Both the position numbers and the translations under genes were made by a program. A stretch of 25,140 bases of DNA from CAYQAJ01 sp964415245. GTDB taxonomy: Bacteria > Planctomycetota > Planctomycetia > Pirellulales > Pirellulaceae. The notes below the pieces were generated by a model. That model did no database searches, was not told the DNA's origin, and worked only from the letters and a program-made list of their open reading frames with translations. The stretch is from the NCBI GenBank assembly GCA_964415245.1, contig CAYQAJ010000043.1, positions 1 to 25,140 of the forward strand, written 5' to 3'. The stretch's first letter is position 1. The number at the start of each line of letters is the position of its first letter. Below are positions 8,239-16,684 of this stretch, piece after piece.

Positions 8239-8871
8239 GTGAAGATCGCCGTGATGGGTACGGGCCGCGTCGCTGCCGCGCTGGGAACGCGCTGGGCGCA
8301 CCTGGGGCACGCCGTTGTGTTCGGTTCGCGCGAGCCGCAAGGCGAGCGGGTCGAACAACTGGTGCTGGGTGCCGGCGACAATGCCAGCGCGGCGACGATA
8401 GGCAAAGCCGCCGAAAGGGCCGAACTCGTGGTGCTGGCCGTTCCCTGGCCGGCCGCCCGACCCGTGATTGAGGCGGCAGGCGATCTTTCGGGCAAGATCG
8501 TCGTCGACTGCACGAACCCGCTCAACAACGAGTTCACGGGGCTCGACCTGGGCCACACCACGTCGGCCGCCGAACAGATTGCCGCCTGGGCCCCCGATGC
8601 ACTCGTCGTCAAGGCGTTCAACACTGTCAGCGCCGCGGTGATGGCCGACCCCAAATTCGGCGACGTGGAGGCGACCGCGTTTGTGTGCGGCGACGATCCG
8701 GCGGCAGTGCAAGCCGTGTCCGGCCTGGCCGAAGAGCTCGGCCTGGAAGCGGTAGACGCCGGGCCTCTTTCGATCGCGCGGTATCTCGAACCCTTGGCGA
8801 TGCTCTATATTCACCTGGCGGTGCACAAGGGCTGGGGTTCTCGCTGCGCCTTCAAGGTGATGCACGGCTAG
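8239..8871 (+). CDS. NADPH-dependent F420 reductase-like NAD(P)-binding protein
   Basis: A 210-residue dinucleotide-binding protein of the COG2085 type (F420:NADP oxidoreductase-like). GTG 8239 has GGGAAGGA seven bases upstream. The N-terminal Rossmann motif is IAVMGTGRVAAALG (residues 3-16), followed by GSREPQGERVEQL. LVVLAVPW (about 71-78) and VVDCTNPLN (about 94-102) are the usual beta strands and loops of this family, and VKAFNTVSAAVM (about 128-139) is its typical later motif. It lacks a separate catalytic domain, as is normal for the group. Whether it uses F420 cannot be decided; many family members are simply annotated as NADP oxidoreductases. Its last 20 bases overlap the 3' end of the convergent kinase-like gene. 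Confidence 0.85.
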   Translation: MKIAVMGTGRVAAALGTRWAHLGHAVVFGSREPQGERVEQLVLGAGDNASAATIGKAAERAELVVLAVPWPAARPVIEAAGDLSGKIVVDCTNPLNNEFTGLDLGHTTSAAEQIAAWAPDALVVKAFNTVSAAVMADPKFGDVEATAFVCGDDPAAVQAVSGLAEELGLEAVDAGPLSIARYLEPLAMLYIHLAVHKGWGSRCAFKVMHG

Positions 8872-10525
8872 TGGGGCGCTCGCCGTCGCCGCCGCGCGTC
8901 TTCTCGCCGTCGCCGTCGGCCGACCGATCCGCGGGTTGTTCCAGCCGCTTCTTAGCTCGGGCCACCAGCGGCGCCATCTCGCGGTTCTCGGAATAGAGCG
9001 ATACGATGCCGCGCCACAGCTTCTGCGCTTCGATCACGTCGCCCGCGTCGTAGAGGTCGTCGGCCTCGTCGAGCTTGCGTTCGACCAGCTTCGCGCGGCT
9101 CGTGTCGGTATCGCCCGCATCCAACAGTCGGGCGATCTGCCGTTTGGCCAACAGTACGAATTTGCGGTCCCGTTCCTCGGCCGGCACGAGATCGACGATG
9201 CTCTGGTACTTTGCGAGCGCGGCGACGCGGTCGCCGAACACCTCGTATCGCCACGCCTCGGCGACGAGCCGCTCTCCCTCGCAGCTCGGCTCGCGGCTGA
9301 AGCGAATGGTATTCTTTACGCTCTCCAGGGCGTAGTGCGCGTCGATCCTGTCCAGGTATTCCTGCACCTCGTCGGCATGCTCGCCGTCCGGGAAGCGCTT
9401 CTGAAGCGGCTCGAGATACGACTTACGGGCCCGGCTCCACTGCACCGGGTCGTCGGTTTCCATCAGGGCCTGCGCTTTGGTGAACAGCTTCTTCTCGCTA
9501 GGGGGCCAGGCGAACCACGTGACGATCAGCGCGATGAGCACCAGCGCTCCGACCAGGAACCAGACGCGTTCGTAAATCGGCGGCCCCGCGGGACGTTCCT
9601 TCTTGGCGTCGCGGCGGCGAAGGAGCTTGCGCGCTTCGGCCTTGGCCACCGGCATCCGCAACGCGCTGATCCCTCCGGCGGCATGCTCGGCCACGCCGGT
9701 CCCGGCCGCCAGCTTCTTCTTGGCTTCATTCAGGGCCAGCGACAGAGCGCCTGCGCTGTGAGTGCGGCGGATCGGGTCCTTTTCGAGCAGTTGGCTCACC
9801 ACCACGTCGAGCCAGATCGGGCAGTCGAGCGCGATGCTCGCCACGCGGGGCGGCGCTTCGTGCAGGTGCTTGTGTACCATCTCCTCGGCCGTGTCGGCCT
9901 CGAAGGGGAGCCGAGCGGCCAGCATCTCGAACAGCACGCACCCCAGCGAGTACAGGTCCGACTTGTGCGTCACCGGTGCGTCGCCGAGCTGCTCGGGCGA
10001 CAAGTACGCCACGCGGGGCAGCGTTCTTTCGTTCGACGACACGCAAAAGCGGTTGTGGCGGCGGTCGCGGCGAAAGTCGACCACCTTCACCCGGCCGTCG
10101 CGCGTCATCAGCAGCTTCTCGGGCGTCAGGTCCTGGTGGGTCATCTCGCGTTCGTGCGCGTATTCGAGAGCCGAGCTGATCTGCAGCGCCAGCTCGACAA
10201 CCTCCTCGGATGACATACGCCCGCGCCGCCTCATGACGGCCGACAGCGGCTCGCCGGGCACGATCTCCATGGCGAGGTAGCCCTGCGTTTCGACGATGCC
10301 GCCGCCATAGCAGCGAACGATGTTCGGATGCTTGAGGCTTTTGAGCAGGTCCATCTCCTCGGTGAAGGCATTGCGCACGACCGGGTCAGTGGCCAATGGC
10401 GCGGAAAAGAGCTTCAGCGCCACCTGGCGGCGCTGCTTGAGATGGACCGCGCGAAACACGTTGCCCGTGCCCGAAGGATCGAGCCGCTCTTCCAACGCGA
10501 ACGGTCCCACGCACGAGGCGCTCAT
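8852..10525 (-). CDS. Membrane-anchored serine/threonine-kinase-like protein with altered catalytic motifs
   Basis: A 557-residue protein. The frame extends to 10720, but ATG 10525 places the kinase fold (FALEERLDPSGTGNVFRAVH) at the N-terminus. The kinase-like domain spans about 1-290: glycine loop SGTGNVF (18-24), ATP-binding Lys38 in VALK, then HQDLTPEKLL at 130-139 where HRDLKPENLL is expected, and DFR at 150-152 in place of DFG. The catalytic Asp132 and metal-binding Asp150 remain, but the loop Lys is Thr134 and the metal-binding Asn is Lys137. SPE (176-178) and SDLYSLG (189-195) are normal. A single membrane helix lies at about 323-341 (FLVGALVLIALIVTWFAW), followed by a TPR-like helical region probably outside the membrane (about 345-530) and an acidic, low-complexity tail. 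It may be a divergent kinase or a pseudokinase. No clear ribosome binding site. Confidence 0.88.
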   Translation of the reverse strand: MSASCVGPFALEERLDPSGTGNVFRAVHLKQRRQVALKLFSAPLATDPVVRNAFTEEMDLLKSLKHPNIVRCYGGGIVETQGYLAMEIVPGEPLSAVMRRRGRMSSEEVVELALQISSALEYAHEREMTHQDLTPEKLLMTRDGRVKVVDFRRDRRHNRFCVSSNERTLPRVAYLSPEQLGDAPVTHKSDLYSLGCVLFEMLAARLPFEADTAEEMVHKHLHEAPPRVASIALDCPIWLDVVVSQLLEKDPIRRTHSAGALSLALNEAKKKLAAGTGVAEHAAGGISALRMPVAKAEARKLLRRRDAKKERPAGPPIYERVWFLVGALVLIALIVTWFAWPPSEKKLFTKAQALMETDDPVQWSRARKSYLEPLQKRFPDGEHADEVQEYLDRIDAHYALESVKNTIRFSREPSCEGERLVAEAWRYEVFGDRVAALAKYQSIVDLVPAEERDRKFVLLAKRQIARLLDAGDTDTSRAKLVERKLDEADDLYDAGDVIEAQKLWRGIVSLYSENREMAPLVARAKKRLEQPADRSADGDGEKTRGGDGERPTSRASP

Positions 10526-10929
10526 GGTTACATTCGCCAGCCGTGAAGGGGTCGGCCGAAATCGCGGCCCAGGCAGAAGGGCCTCGTGGCGAAGCGGCCG
10601 TTGATACGACGTCGACAACGTTGCAGCGACAAATCCAACTCCCTGATTATACTTCAAACTGATGGTACGCTCGCGCATCGCCGCGACAACGCGCGCCGAT
10701 CGGGGATGGAGGGATGCCATGTGCGGTGCACGTTCACGACGGGTCCGCCGTTGTCCGGCAATCGCCTCGCCGTTGAGGCCCGATCCGTCGCTAAGAGAGC
10801 GAGAGTCGACGGCCGACGGAAAAGCCGCTAGATTAGCTGCGTCTGGCGTGCGGACCCGATTGGCGTGCCGGTGTCGAGCGTAGCGCTATTCCAGCCGCCA
10901 TCACGTGAGCGAGGCCGTTGTCCATTCTC
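10526..10929. other. Divergent intergenic spacer, 404 bp
   Basis: This lies between the kinase-like gene (minus) and the HEAT lipoprotein gene (plus). Open frames here have no family similarity or ribosome binding sites. The only signal seen is the AT-rich patch around 10640-10660 holding a perfect minus-strand TATAAT. Confidence 0.5.
10646..10651 (-). promoter_or_regulatory. Candidate -10 box for the kinase-like gene
   Basis: On the minus strand these bases read TATAAT, 6 of 6 to consensus, in an AT-rich island within very GC-rich DNA. No convincing -35 hexamer lies 16-18 bases upstream. The start codon is about 120 bases downstream. On the plus strand the overlapping TATACT (10648-10653) could equally serve the divergent gene. 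Confidence 0.3.
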
Positions 10930-11766
10930 ATGCCATGCCCCCAACGCAATTCCGGCCGCTCGACGAAGCTCCTCGCGAGAGTACCTGTCGAGGGTGCTTT
11001 TGCCGCGCGACTCGACCGGCTATGGTACGTATCGCTGGTCGGGCTGTTGTTCGCAGTCTCGATCGGTTGCGGCTCGAAGGGCGGCGAGAAGACGCCGCGC
11101 GGCTCCTCGCCGAAGCGATCGCGCACGTCGGAATCGGCACGGCGCGGCTCGACCACCTCGCAGAACGAATCAGGCAACTCGAACAATTCGACAGACGACG
11201 ATCGCGGCTCTGCCAGCGCAGCCGACCCGCTCGACGTACCCCAAGACACCTACGCAGGCATTCCGCAGGCGATCGATGCCCTGGTCCAATCGGCCGAACA
11301 AAGCGAAATGGAGCAACGCAACCAGGCCACGCGGTGGTTGGTGATGCAAGGACCCGAGGCGGTCCCGCCGCTGGCCGACCTGTTGCTGGAGGAAACCCGC
11401 AGCGATGCCACGCGCGTCGCCGCTTGCCGCGCGCTGGGCGGACTTGGTCCTCCGGCTGAAGATACGCTCATCGCAGCGCTCGACTGCGACTCCCAGCCCG
11501 TACGCGTGGGCGCGGTCGTCGAGCTTTCCCGCCTCCGGCCTGCCAGCCCGACCGCGATCGCCACGCTGCTGGCACTGGTCGACGACGAGGACCAGCGCGT
11601 GCGGCAGATGGCCATTCGGGGGCTGGGCTCGATAGGGCCCGAGGCGAAGCAAGCAGTCGGTCGGCTGGTCAGCGTGCTCAATAGCGGCGAGGACGAGGTG
11701 CTCCGCCGCGAAGCGAAACAGGCCTTGCAGCGTATCGACCCGCGACGGCGCCTCAACGTGGAATAG
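10930..11766 (+). CDS. HEAT-repeat lipoprotein
   Basis: A 278-residue protein from ATG 10930 (a TTG at 10918 is an alternative). A hydrophobic segment WYVSLVGLLFAVSIGC (about 32-47) ends in a lipobox-like SIGC with Cys47, but about 30 residues precede it, longer than usual, so the start is not certain. A Ser/Asn/Asp-rich linker follows to about residue 90. Residues about 115-270 contain three to four HEAT/PBS-lyase-like repeats: RVAACRALGGLGPPAEDTL, PVRVGAVVELSRL, RVRQMAIRGLGSIGPEAKQA and EVLRREAKQALQRI. Such repeats bind proteins; no enzyme is visible. It is probably anchored at a membrane facing the periplasm. The next gene starts about 55 bp downstream on the same strand. Confidence 0.82.
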   Translation: MPCPQRNSGRSTKLLARVPVEGAFAARLDRLWYVSLVGLLFAVSIGCGSKGGEKTPRGSSPKRSRTSESARRGSTTSQNESGNSNNSTDDDRGSASAADPLDVPQDTYAGIPQAIDALVQSAEQSEMEQRNQATRWLVMQGPEAVPPLADLLLEETRSDATRVAACRALGGLGPPAEDTLIAALDCDSQPVRVGAVVELSRLRPASPTAIATLLALVDDEDQRVRQMAIRGLGSIGPEAKQAVGRLVSVLNSGEDEVLRREAKQALQRIDPRRRLNVE

Positions 11767-11820
11767 TCCCGCTTGCTGCCGAGGGCGGCCCCACGATTCA
11801 TGATCGCGCGATCGCCAGCA

Positions 11821-13659
11821 ATGCCTGAGAGCCAAAACGGGATGCGACCGTGGCTGCTATTGGCGCTGGTAGTCGCCGCGGGTGCTGGTTTGCGGGTGGC
11901 GCATCTTTCCCGCGCGAGTGTCGAGCACTTCGACGAAGGCGTCTACGCATCGAACGTGTGGTTCGACGAAGCGCAGGATAACCGGTATCCCAACCGGCAC
12001 CTGTACGCGCCGCCGCTGGTGCCGGGGCTGATCGAATGGTCGCTGCTGCTGTCGGACATGTGGCGCGGTGCGGCGATGCTGCCGGGATTGCTGGCTGGCT
12101 GCGCGACCGTTGCGGTGGTCGGCATCGTGGGATGGCGATGGTTCGGCTACCGCGCGGGGCTCTCGGCCGCGGTCCTGTCGGCCATGAGCGACGCTCACGT
12201 GCTATACAGCCGCACGGCGCTCACCGATGCGCCGCTTTGTCTGTTCGTGCTGCTCGCGGTGTTTTTCATCTGGAGCGCGTATCGCACCGGGGCGTTGCGC
12301 GTCGTCGTGCTTGCGGGCATCTGCACGGCGTTGGCCTGGTGGACCAAATACAACGGTTGGCTGCCGCTGGCGATCGGGCTGGTGGCCCCGATTCTGTGGT
12401 GGGTCGTGAAGTGGCACGGTGCGACCGACACGCGGCGAGTGATCGTCTGCTGGTTGGCGATCGCCGCGATCGCCGCCGTGCTGTGGAGCCCCGTGCTGAT
12501 GGGGCTGCAATCGTACGGCGGATACGCCAGCGTGGCGGCCAACCACCGCGGCTATGTCGTGTCGATATCCGAGTGGCCCGCGACTTTGGCGCGGCAAGTG
12601 GCCAACTACCGCTGGTTCGACGGATGGCTGAGCTGCGCGGGACTGGCCGTTGCGGCGTTGGCCGTGCCGATTGCATCGCGCGTCGGGCTATCGCTAGCCT
12701 CGAATCCGTCGAGGCGTATAAAGGTTCCGTCGGCGCTCATCGCCGCGATCGGGATCGGCACATTGGCCGGCGCGAGCGCGGCGATATTGGGTTCGGTTGT
12801 GGTGCTGGCCATTACCGGCGCCGCGGGAATCGGCTGGGGGCTCGCCACGGCGCTGCGGGTGGACCCGGGCGATGAGACGGCGCGTGCGCGATCCTTGGCG
12901 GTGTGCCTTCTGGCCGCCTGGTTCTGCGGACTCGTCGTGGCCACGCCGTTCTATCACCCCTATCCGCGGCTGGCGCTTCCTTGGCTTGTCGCGTCGTGGC
13001 TGGCGACCGGGCTGTTGGTCGAGCGTGCGGGCCGGTGGCTCGACGATCGAGTGGGGGCCAGCACGCAAGCCCGACGTCGCGGCGACCGATCGCGCCGCGC
13101 GTCGCCGCGATGTCGCATCGCATTGGGCGGAGCGTGCATGGCGGTGGCGCTGGCATCGGTTATGGCCGTGGGGCTCGCCGGCCGGCGCCTGAATGAGCGC
13201 GGCGTCGTGGGCTGGCAATCGCGTGCGGGATTCGAAAGCGTGGCCCAGAGAACAGCCGTCGACGCCGGCCGCGTTGCCGTCAAAGAGTACCGAAGCGGCC
13301 CGGGCGATGTGATGGTGTACGTGTACGGCGAGCCGGCGCTGTTCTTCCACTTACGCTCGCGCGGTATCTCGCTGACCGGCCCCGTGCAGGATTTGTCGTT
13401 CGCCGAGAGCTACACGGCGGAATTCCCGATACCGGTATTCTTGGCGGTGGGTCCGCGGGCCGATGACACGGCCGCCTTCCCAGCGCAGTGGGCCGGCTAT
13501 GGCGACCGCTTCCAACTCGTGGCCACGTACGACTACCGACCGAGCGACTTGGTGCTGCTCAACGAGTATTCGCCGTGGGAACTCGCAGCCCGCGCTGATC
13601 GGCCACTGGCAAAGGTTCGTCTCTACCGACTGATGCCCGCGCCGCGTGACAAGGATTGA
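11821..13659 (+). CDS. GT-C fold membrane glycosyltransferase (PMT/ArnT-like)
   Basis: A polytopic membrane protein of 612 residues from ATG 11821; ATG 11800 and TTG 11773 are in-frame alternatives without better ribosome binding sites. It belongs with dolichyl-phosphate-mannose mannosyltransferase/ArnT-like enzymes that transfer sugar from a polyprenyl-phosphate donor on the outer face of the membrane. After the first helix (WLLLALVVAAGAGL) the loop carries HFDEGVYA with Asp38-Glu39, the position of the catalytic acidic pair in GT-C enzymes. SRTALTDAPL (about residue 122-131), with a second acidic residue after helix 3-4, is also typical. About ten hydrophobic helices follow to about residue 460, then a soluble C-terminal domain of about 150 residues. 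Donor and acceptor are unknown. Confidence 0.85.
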   Translation: MPESQNGMRPWLLLALVVAAGAGLRVAHLSRASVEHFDEGVYASNVWFDEAQDNRYPNRHLYAPPLVPGLIEWSLLLSDMWRGAAMLPGLLAGCATVAVVGIVGWRWFGYRAGLSAAVLSAMSDAHVLYSRTALTDAPLCLFVLLAVFFIWSAYRTGALRVVVLAGICTALAWWTKYNGWLPLAIGLVAPILWWVVKWHGATDTRRVIVCWLAIAAIAAVLWSPVLMGLQSYGGYASVAANHRGYVVSISEWPATLARQVANYRWFDGWLSCAGLAVAALAVPIASRVGLSLASNPSRRIKVPSALIAAIGIGTLAGASAAILGSVVVLAITGAAGIGWGLATALRVDPGDETARARSLAVCLLAAWFCGLVVATPFYHPYPRLALPWLVASWLATGLLVERAGRWLDDRVGASTQARRRGDRSRRASPRCRIALGGACMAVALASVMAVGLAGRRLNERGVVGWQSRAGFESVAQRTAVDAGRVAVKEYRSGPGDVMVYVYGEPALFFHLRSRGISLTGPVQDLSFAESYTAEFPIPVFLAVGPRADDTAAFPAQWAGYGDRFQLVATYDYRPSDLVLLNEYSPWELAARADRPLAKVRLYRLMPAPRDKD

Positions 13660-13688
13660 GCGCCGATCAGCCGGAACTTCTTGCCCTT

Positions 13689-13717
13689 TTCAATCGTCTC
13701 AGTAGTTGGAGTATGCT
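13689..13717 (+). promoter_or_regulatory. Candidate promoter for the small secreted protein
   Basis: TTCAAT and TATGCT are separated by 17 bases, 3 of 6 and 4 of 6 to the sigma70 consensus, 30 bases upstream of ATG 13748. It lies just past the glycosyltransferase stop, so the next gene could be expressed on its own. Motif evidence only. Confidence 0.28.
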
Positions 13718-13747
13718 GTCCGCTGACGCTTACAAGGAACAAACCCC

Positions 13748-14269
13748 ATGTACCGACACGCCATTCGACTCAGCGTTTTGATTGCGTGGATCCTTGCTGG
13801 TTCTCACCTTGCCGTGGCCGACGATGTCGCCACCATGCCTTCGCGGGTGAAGCCCCCGAAATTTACGCTGCGCGCCGCGACAGTCGAAACGTTCGGCGAG
13901 CAGCCGTTCGTTTCCCTGACGATCGAGGTATCCAATCCGAACGCTGCGTCGCTGGTCTACACGGGCTACACCGCGGATTCCTTCTCTCCCGTGCTCGAAC
14001 CGGGCCACATCGCGCCTTTGTTTCAAATCGAGTTGAAACAGGACGAGAAATGGCAGGCCCAACCGATGGGATTCTGTGGCACGGGGCTGGCCGATATTGA
14101 ACTGGCACCCGGCAGCTCGGCGACGTTCGGCGTGGCCGTGCCCGTTGGCGAGTGGCAGGCGGTCAAAGTGGCGATCCGTCACGATGCGGGCTGGTCGGAC
14201 GACGAGAATACCACCACAACGACGTGGACCGCGGAGTTCACCCGCGAGCAGATTGAGAAGCTGCGGTAA
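13748..14269 (+). CDS. Small secreted protein of unknown function
   Basis: A 173-residue protein. AAGGAA lies about eight bases before ATG 13748. A classical signal peptide spans about 1-25 (basic start, LSVLIAWILAG core, cleavage near AVA-DD). The mature part looks like a beta-rich domain: TIEVSNPNAASLVYTGYTA, then a segment on FQIELKQDEKWQ and GSSATFGVAVPVGEWQAVKVAI. That pattern resembles small immunoglobulin-like or transglutaminase-adjacent beta sandwiches, but no named family is recognised. It is convergent with the coiled-coil gene, 42 bp away. Confidence 0.75.
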   Translation: MYRHAIRLSVLIAWILAGSHLAVADDVATMPSRVKPPKFTLRAATVETFGEQPFVSLTIEVSNPNAASLVYTGYTADSFSPVLEPGHIAPLFQIELKQDEKWQAQPMGFCGTGLADIELAPGSSATFGVAVPVGEWQAVKVAIRHDAGWSDDENTTTTTWTAEFTREQIEKLR

Positions 14270-14311
14270 GCCTCCCGTCGACTAACCGCGCGATGATCGG
14301 TGCGCGGCGCG

Positions 14312-16684
14312 TCAGCTCTGGTCTTCGCTTTTGAGGCCGAGCCGGGCGAGCCAGCGGCCTTTGGGCGCCTTCTTGCCTTTGTCCCCGCCGCTGCCGGTCG
14401 ACTCATCGAGCGGCCCTCTTTGCGCAATCTCGGATTCGAGCCGCTGCAGTCGGTCTTCCAGTTCGGCCCGCTCGCGAGCGATCTTGGCGCGTTCCAGCGA
14501 GATGTCAATCTCGGCCCTGCTGAGCTTCGCGCGCCATTCCTGCTGCAGTTGCTTGAGGTTCTCGCGCTCTTCGAGAATCAGCTCGTCGCGATCGACGATG
14601 TCGGCGACCGCGGCGGCCCCGACGGCCATGTTGCCGATGCTGCCCGACTGCTCGTCGAGCAGCTTGCGCAGCTCACAGATTTCCTCGTCCTTCTGGGAGA
14701 CGACCTGGTCGGTGATGCGGATGGCCCCTTCGACCGAGAGCCGATCGGCGGCCTGGCTTTCGTCGTCGATGTCGGAATCGCTTTCGAGCTGCTCCAGCAG
14801 CCGCTTCTTCTGCGATTCCCAGTCGAGACCTGATGCGCCGCCGTCGCCCGAGGCGGCCGGGCCGCGCTTGCGTGCGCTTTCCAGATTCTGCTTGAGCTTG
14901 GCGTTTTGCGCCTTGGATTCGCGCACCTCCTGCAGAGCCATTTCGAGGCGCTTCTTCAGGTCATCGGCTTTGTCGTCGGAAGCGGGGCGTTGGGCCTCGG
15001 CGTCGCGCAGTCGGCCCTGGAGCTCTTCATTCTCGCGGCGGAGCGACTCGATCTGCTCGAGCACCTTCTCTTCGATCTCGCCGTCTTCGCTGGACGCCTG
15101 CTGGCGCAGTGCTTCCGTTTCCTGACCGGCGGCGGCAATTTGGTCGTCCTTCTCTTGGATTTCCTTGCGCAGAAGTTCAGCCTGAGCCTGCGCTTCGGCC
15201 AGGGCGGCTTCGTCCTTGGCTCGCTGCTGGTCGGCCGCGCTGCGGACCGTGGCCAGTTCGTCGGCGAGCTGGCGTACTTGCTCGGGCAGCTCGGCCGACG
15301 ACTCGATCTTCCGCTCGAGCTCGGCTCGATCTTTCTCGGCACGGGCGCGAAGCTCATCGGCCGCGGCTCGTTCGTTCTCCCATTCGGCGCGATCTTTCTC
15401 CCAGCCTGCACGCTCCTTTTCCCAGCCGGCGCGTTCCTTGTCCCAGCCTGCGCGCTCCTTGTCCCAGCCGGCGCGTTCTGCCTCCCAGGCTGCTTGTTCT
15501 CTTTCGGCGGCGGCCTTCGCCTTTTCCGACGCGGCGATTCTCTCCTCCCACCCAGTGCGCTCCTGACACCAGGCAGCCCGTTGGTCCTCCCAAGCCTGGC
15601 GCTCGCTTTGGAAGGCGTCGTACCGCTGCTCCCACTCGGTGGTGCGACGTTCCCATTCGGCCTGGCGCTCATGCCACCGGGCAAGCTCCTGCTCTTGCTC
15701 GGCTTGCTGCTCCTTGTGGCGCTGGCGGAGCGCTTCGAGGTCGTGGGTTAGCTGCTCGGTGCGTTCGGTGGCGCGTGCGGTTTCGTCGCGCAACCGATCG
15801 CGCTCCGCGACGGCCCGGGCAAGCTGCTCGTTCCAGCCGGATTCTTCGCCCGTGGCCATCTGCGCCAACTCGGCGCGGCGGCGCTCGATTTCCGCATGCT
15901 GTTCGGCCTTTTGGGCCCGCAGAGTGCGGGCGATTTGGCGCCGCTGGTCGCGCGCCGTAGCTTCGAGCTGGGCCACTTCCTGCTGCTGGTGGCTCAGTTG
16001 CTCTCGTTGCTGCTGGAGCTCCTGTTGCTCGTGCTGGAATGAGGTGCGCTCCTCCGAGTGCTGTTGCTGCTGTTGCGCGAGCGAAGTGCGCAGTCCTTCC
16101 AGCTCGGCCTGGCGGGCATCCACTTCCTGCGAGCGGGCGGCGCAACGGGCGTGCTCGTCGGCCGCGGCCTGCCGGTCGGCTTCTAGCAGCTCGCGGGCTT
16201 CTTCAAGATGTCGCTGGGCGTCGGCGATCTCATGCTGCCGCGCTTCGAACTCGCGATGTCGTTCGTCGAGAGATTGCCGCAACTCGTGCAGCTCGTTCTG
16301 CTTGCTCTCGATCTGTTCGAGCTGTTGCTCAAGCTGGGTCAACAGCGCTTGTTGCCGTTGGCCGGCATCGGCCTGCGATTGTTCCCACTGGCCTTGGCGC
16401 TCTTCGAGCTCTTGCTTGAGTCGGGCCAGTTCGGCCGTTTGCTCCGCCAGGGCGGCCGCCCGTTCCTCGTGTGCCTGGTCGCCGCGCTCGCCCTTGCCGC
16501 GCTCGACGGCCAGCTCCTCGGCCAGGCGCTGCATCTGATCGGCCAGGGTGCGCTCGATGTGCCGAAAGCGCTCTCGCTGGGCCGCCATCACGCGCCGCGC
16601 ACTCTGGCGATGCGAGTCGAGGGAGCGCGCGAACGTGCTGCCCCAATCGCTGTGCACCGAAGTGTCGCTGGCGTGCTCTTCCAT
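14312..16684 (-). CDS. Long cytoplasmic coiled-coil protein
   Basis: A 790-residue protein. The frame is open to 16855, but ATG 16684 is chosen because the first 57 codons are Pro/Arg-rich and unlike the rest. The N-terminus (SDWGSTFARSLDSHRQSARRVMAA) is followed by nearly continuous heptad-patterned helix rich in Glu, Gln, Arg and Ala from about residue 40 to 600. At about 398-433 the pattern becomes an exact seven-residue repeat, ERAGWDK/ERAGWEK, with a Trp every seventh residue. A separate helical block follows a short acidic break (about 620-640), including KQLQQEWRAKLSRAEIDIS, and the protein ends with a basic stretch GRWLARLGLK. There is no signal peptide or membrane helix. The terminal segment looks like a conserved module and may be the functional anchor. 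A structural or scaffold role is inferred. Confidence 0.85.
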   Translation of the reverse strand: MEEHASDTSVHSDWGSTFARSLDSHRQSARRVMAAQRERFRHIERTLADQMQRLAEELAVERGKGERGDQAHEERAAALAEQTAELARLKQELEERQGQWEQSQADAGQRQQALLTQLEQQLEQIESKQNELHELRQSLDERHREFEARQHEIADAQRHLEEARELLEADRQAAADEHARCAARSQEVDARQAELEGLRTSLAQQQQQHSEERTSFQHEQQELQQQREQLSHQQQEVAQLEATARDQRRQIARTLRAQKAEQHAEIERRRAELAQMATGEESGWNEQLARAVAERDRLRDETARATERTEQLTHDLEALRQRHKEQQAEQEQELARWHERQAEWERRTTEWEQRYDAFQSERQAWEDQRAAWCQERTGWEERIAASEKAKAAAEREQAAWEAERAGWDKERAGWDKERAGWEKERAGWEKDRAEWENERAAADELRARAEKDRAELERKIESSAELPEQVRQLADELATVRSAADQQRAKDEAALAEAQAQAELLRKEIQEKDDQIAAAGQETEALRQQASSEDGEIEEKVLEQIESLRRENEELQGRLRDAEAQRPASDDKADDLKKRLEMALQEVRESKAQNAKLKQNLESARKRGPAASGDGGASGLDWESQKKRLLEQLESDSDIDDESQAADRLSVEGAIRITDQVVSQKDEEICELRKLLDEQSGSIGNMAVGAAAVADIVDRDELILEERENLKQLQQEWRAKLSRAEIDISLERAKIARERAELEDRLQRLESEIAQRGPLDESTGSGGDKGKKAPKGRWLARLGLKSEDQS

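Noticed and set aside
8233..8865. 210-codon minus-strand open frame opposite the reductase
   Set aside because: The plus frame has a Rossmann fold with a good ribosome binding site; the reverse frame is a shadow.
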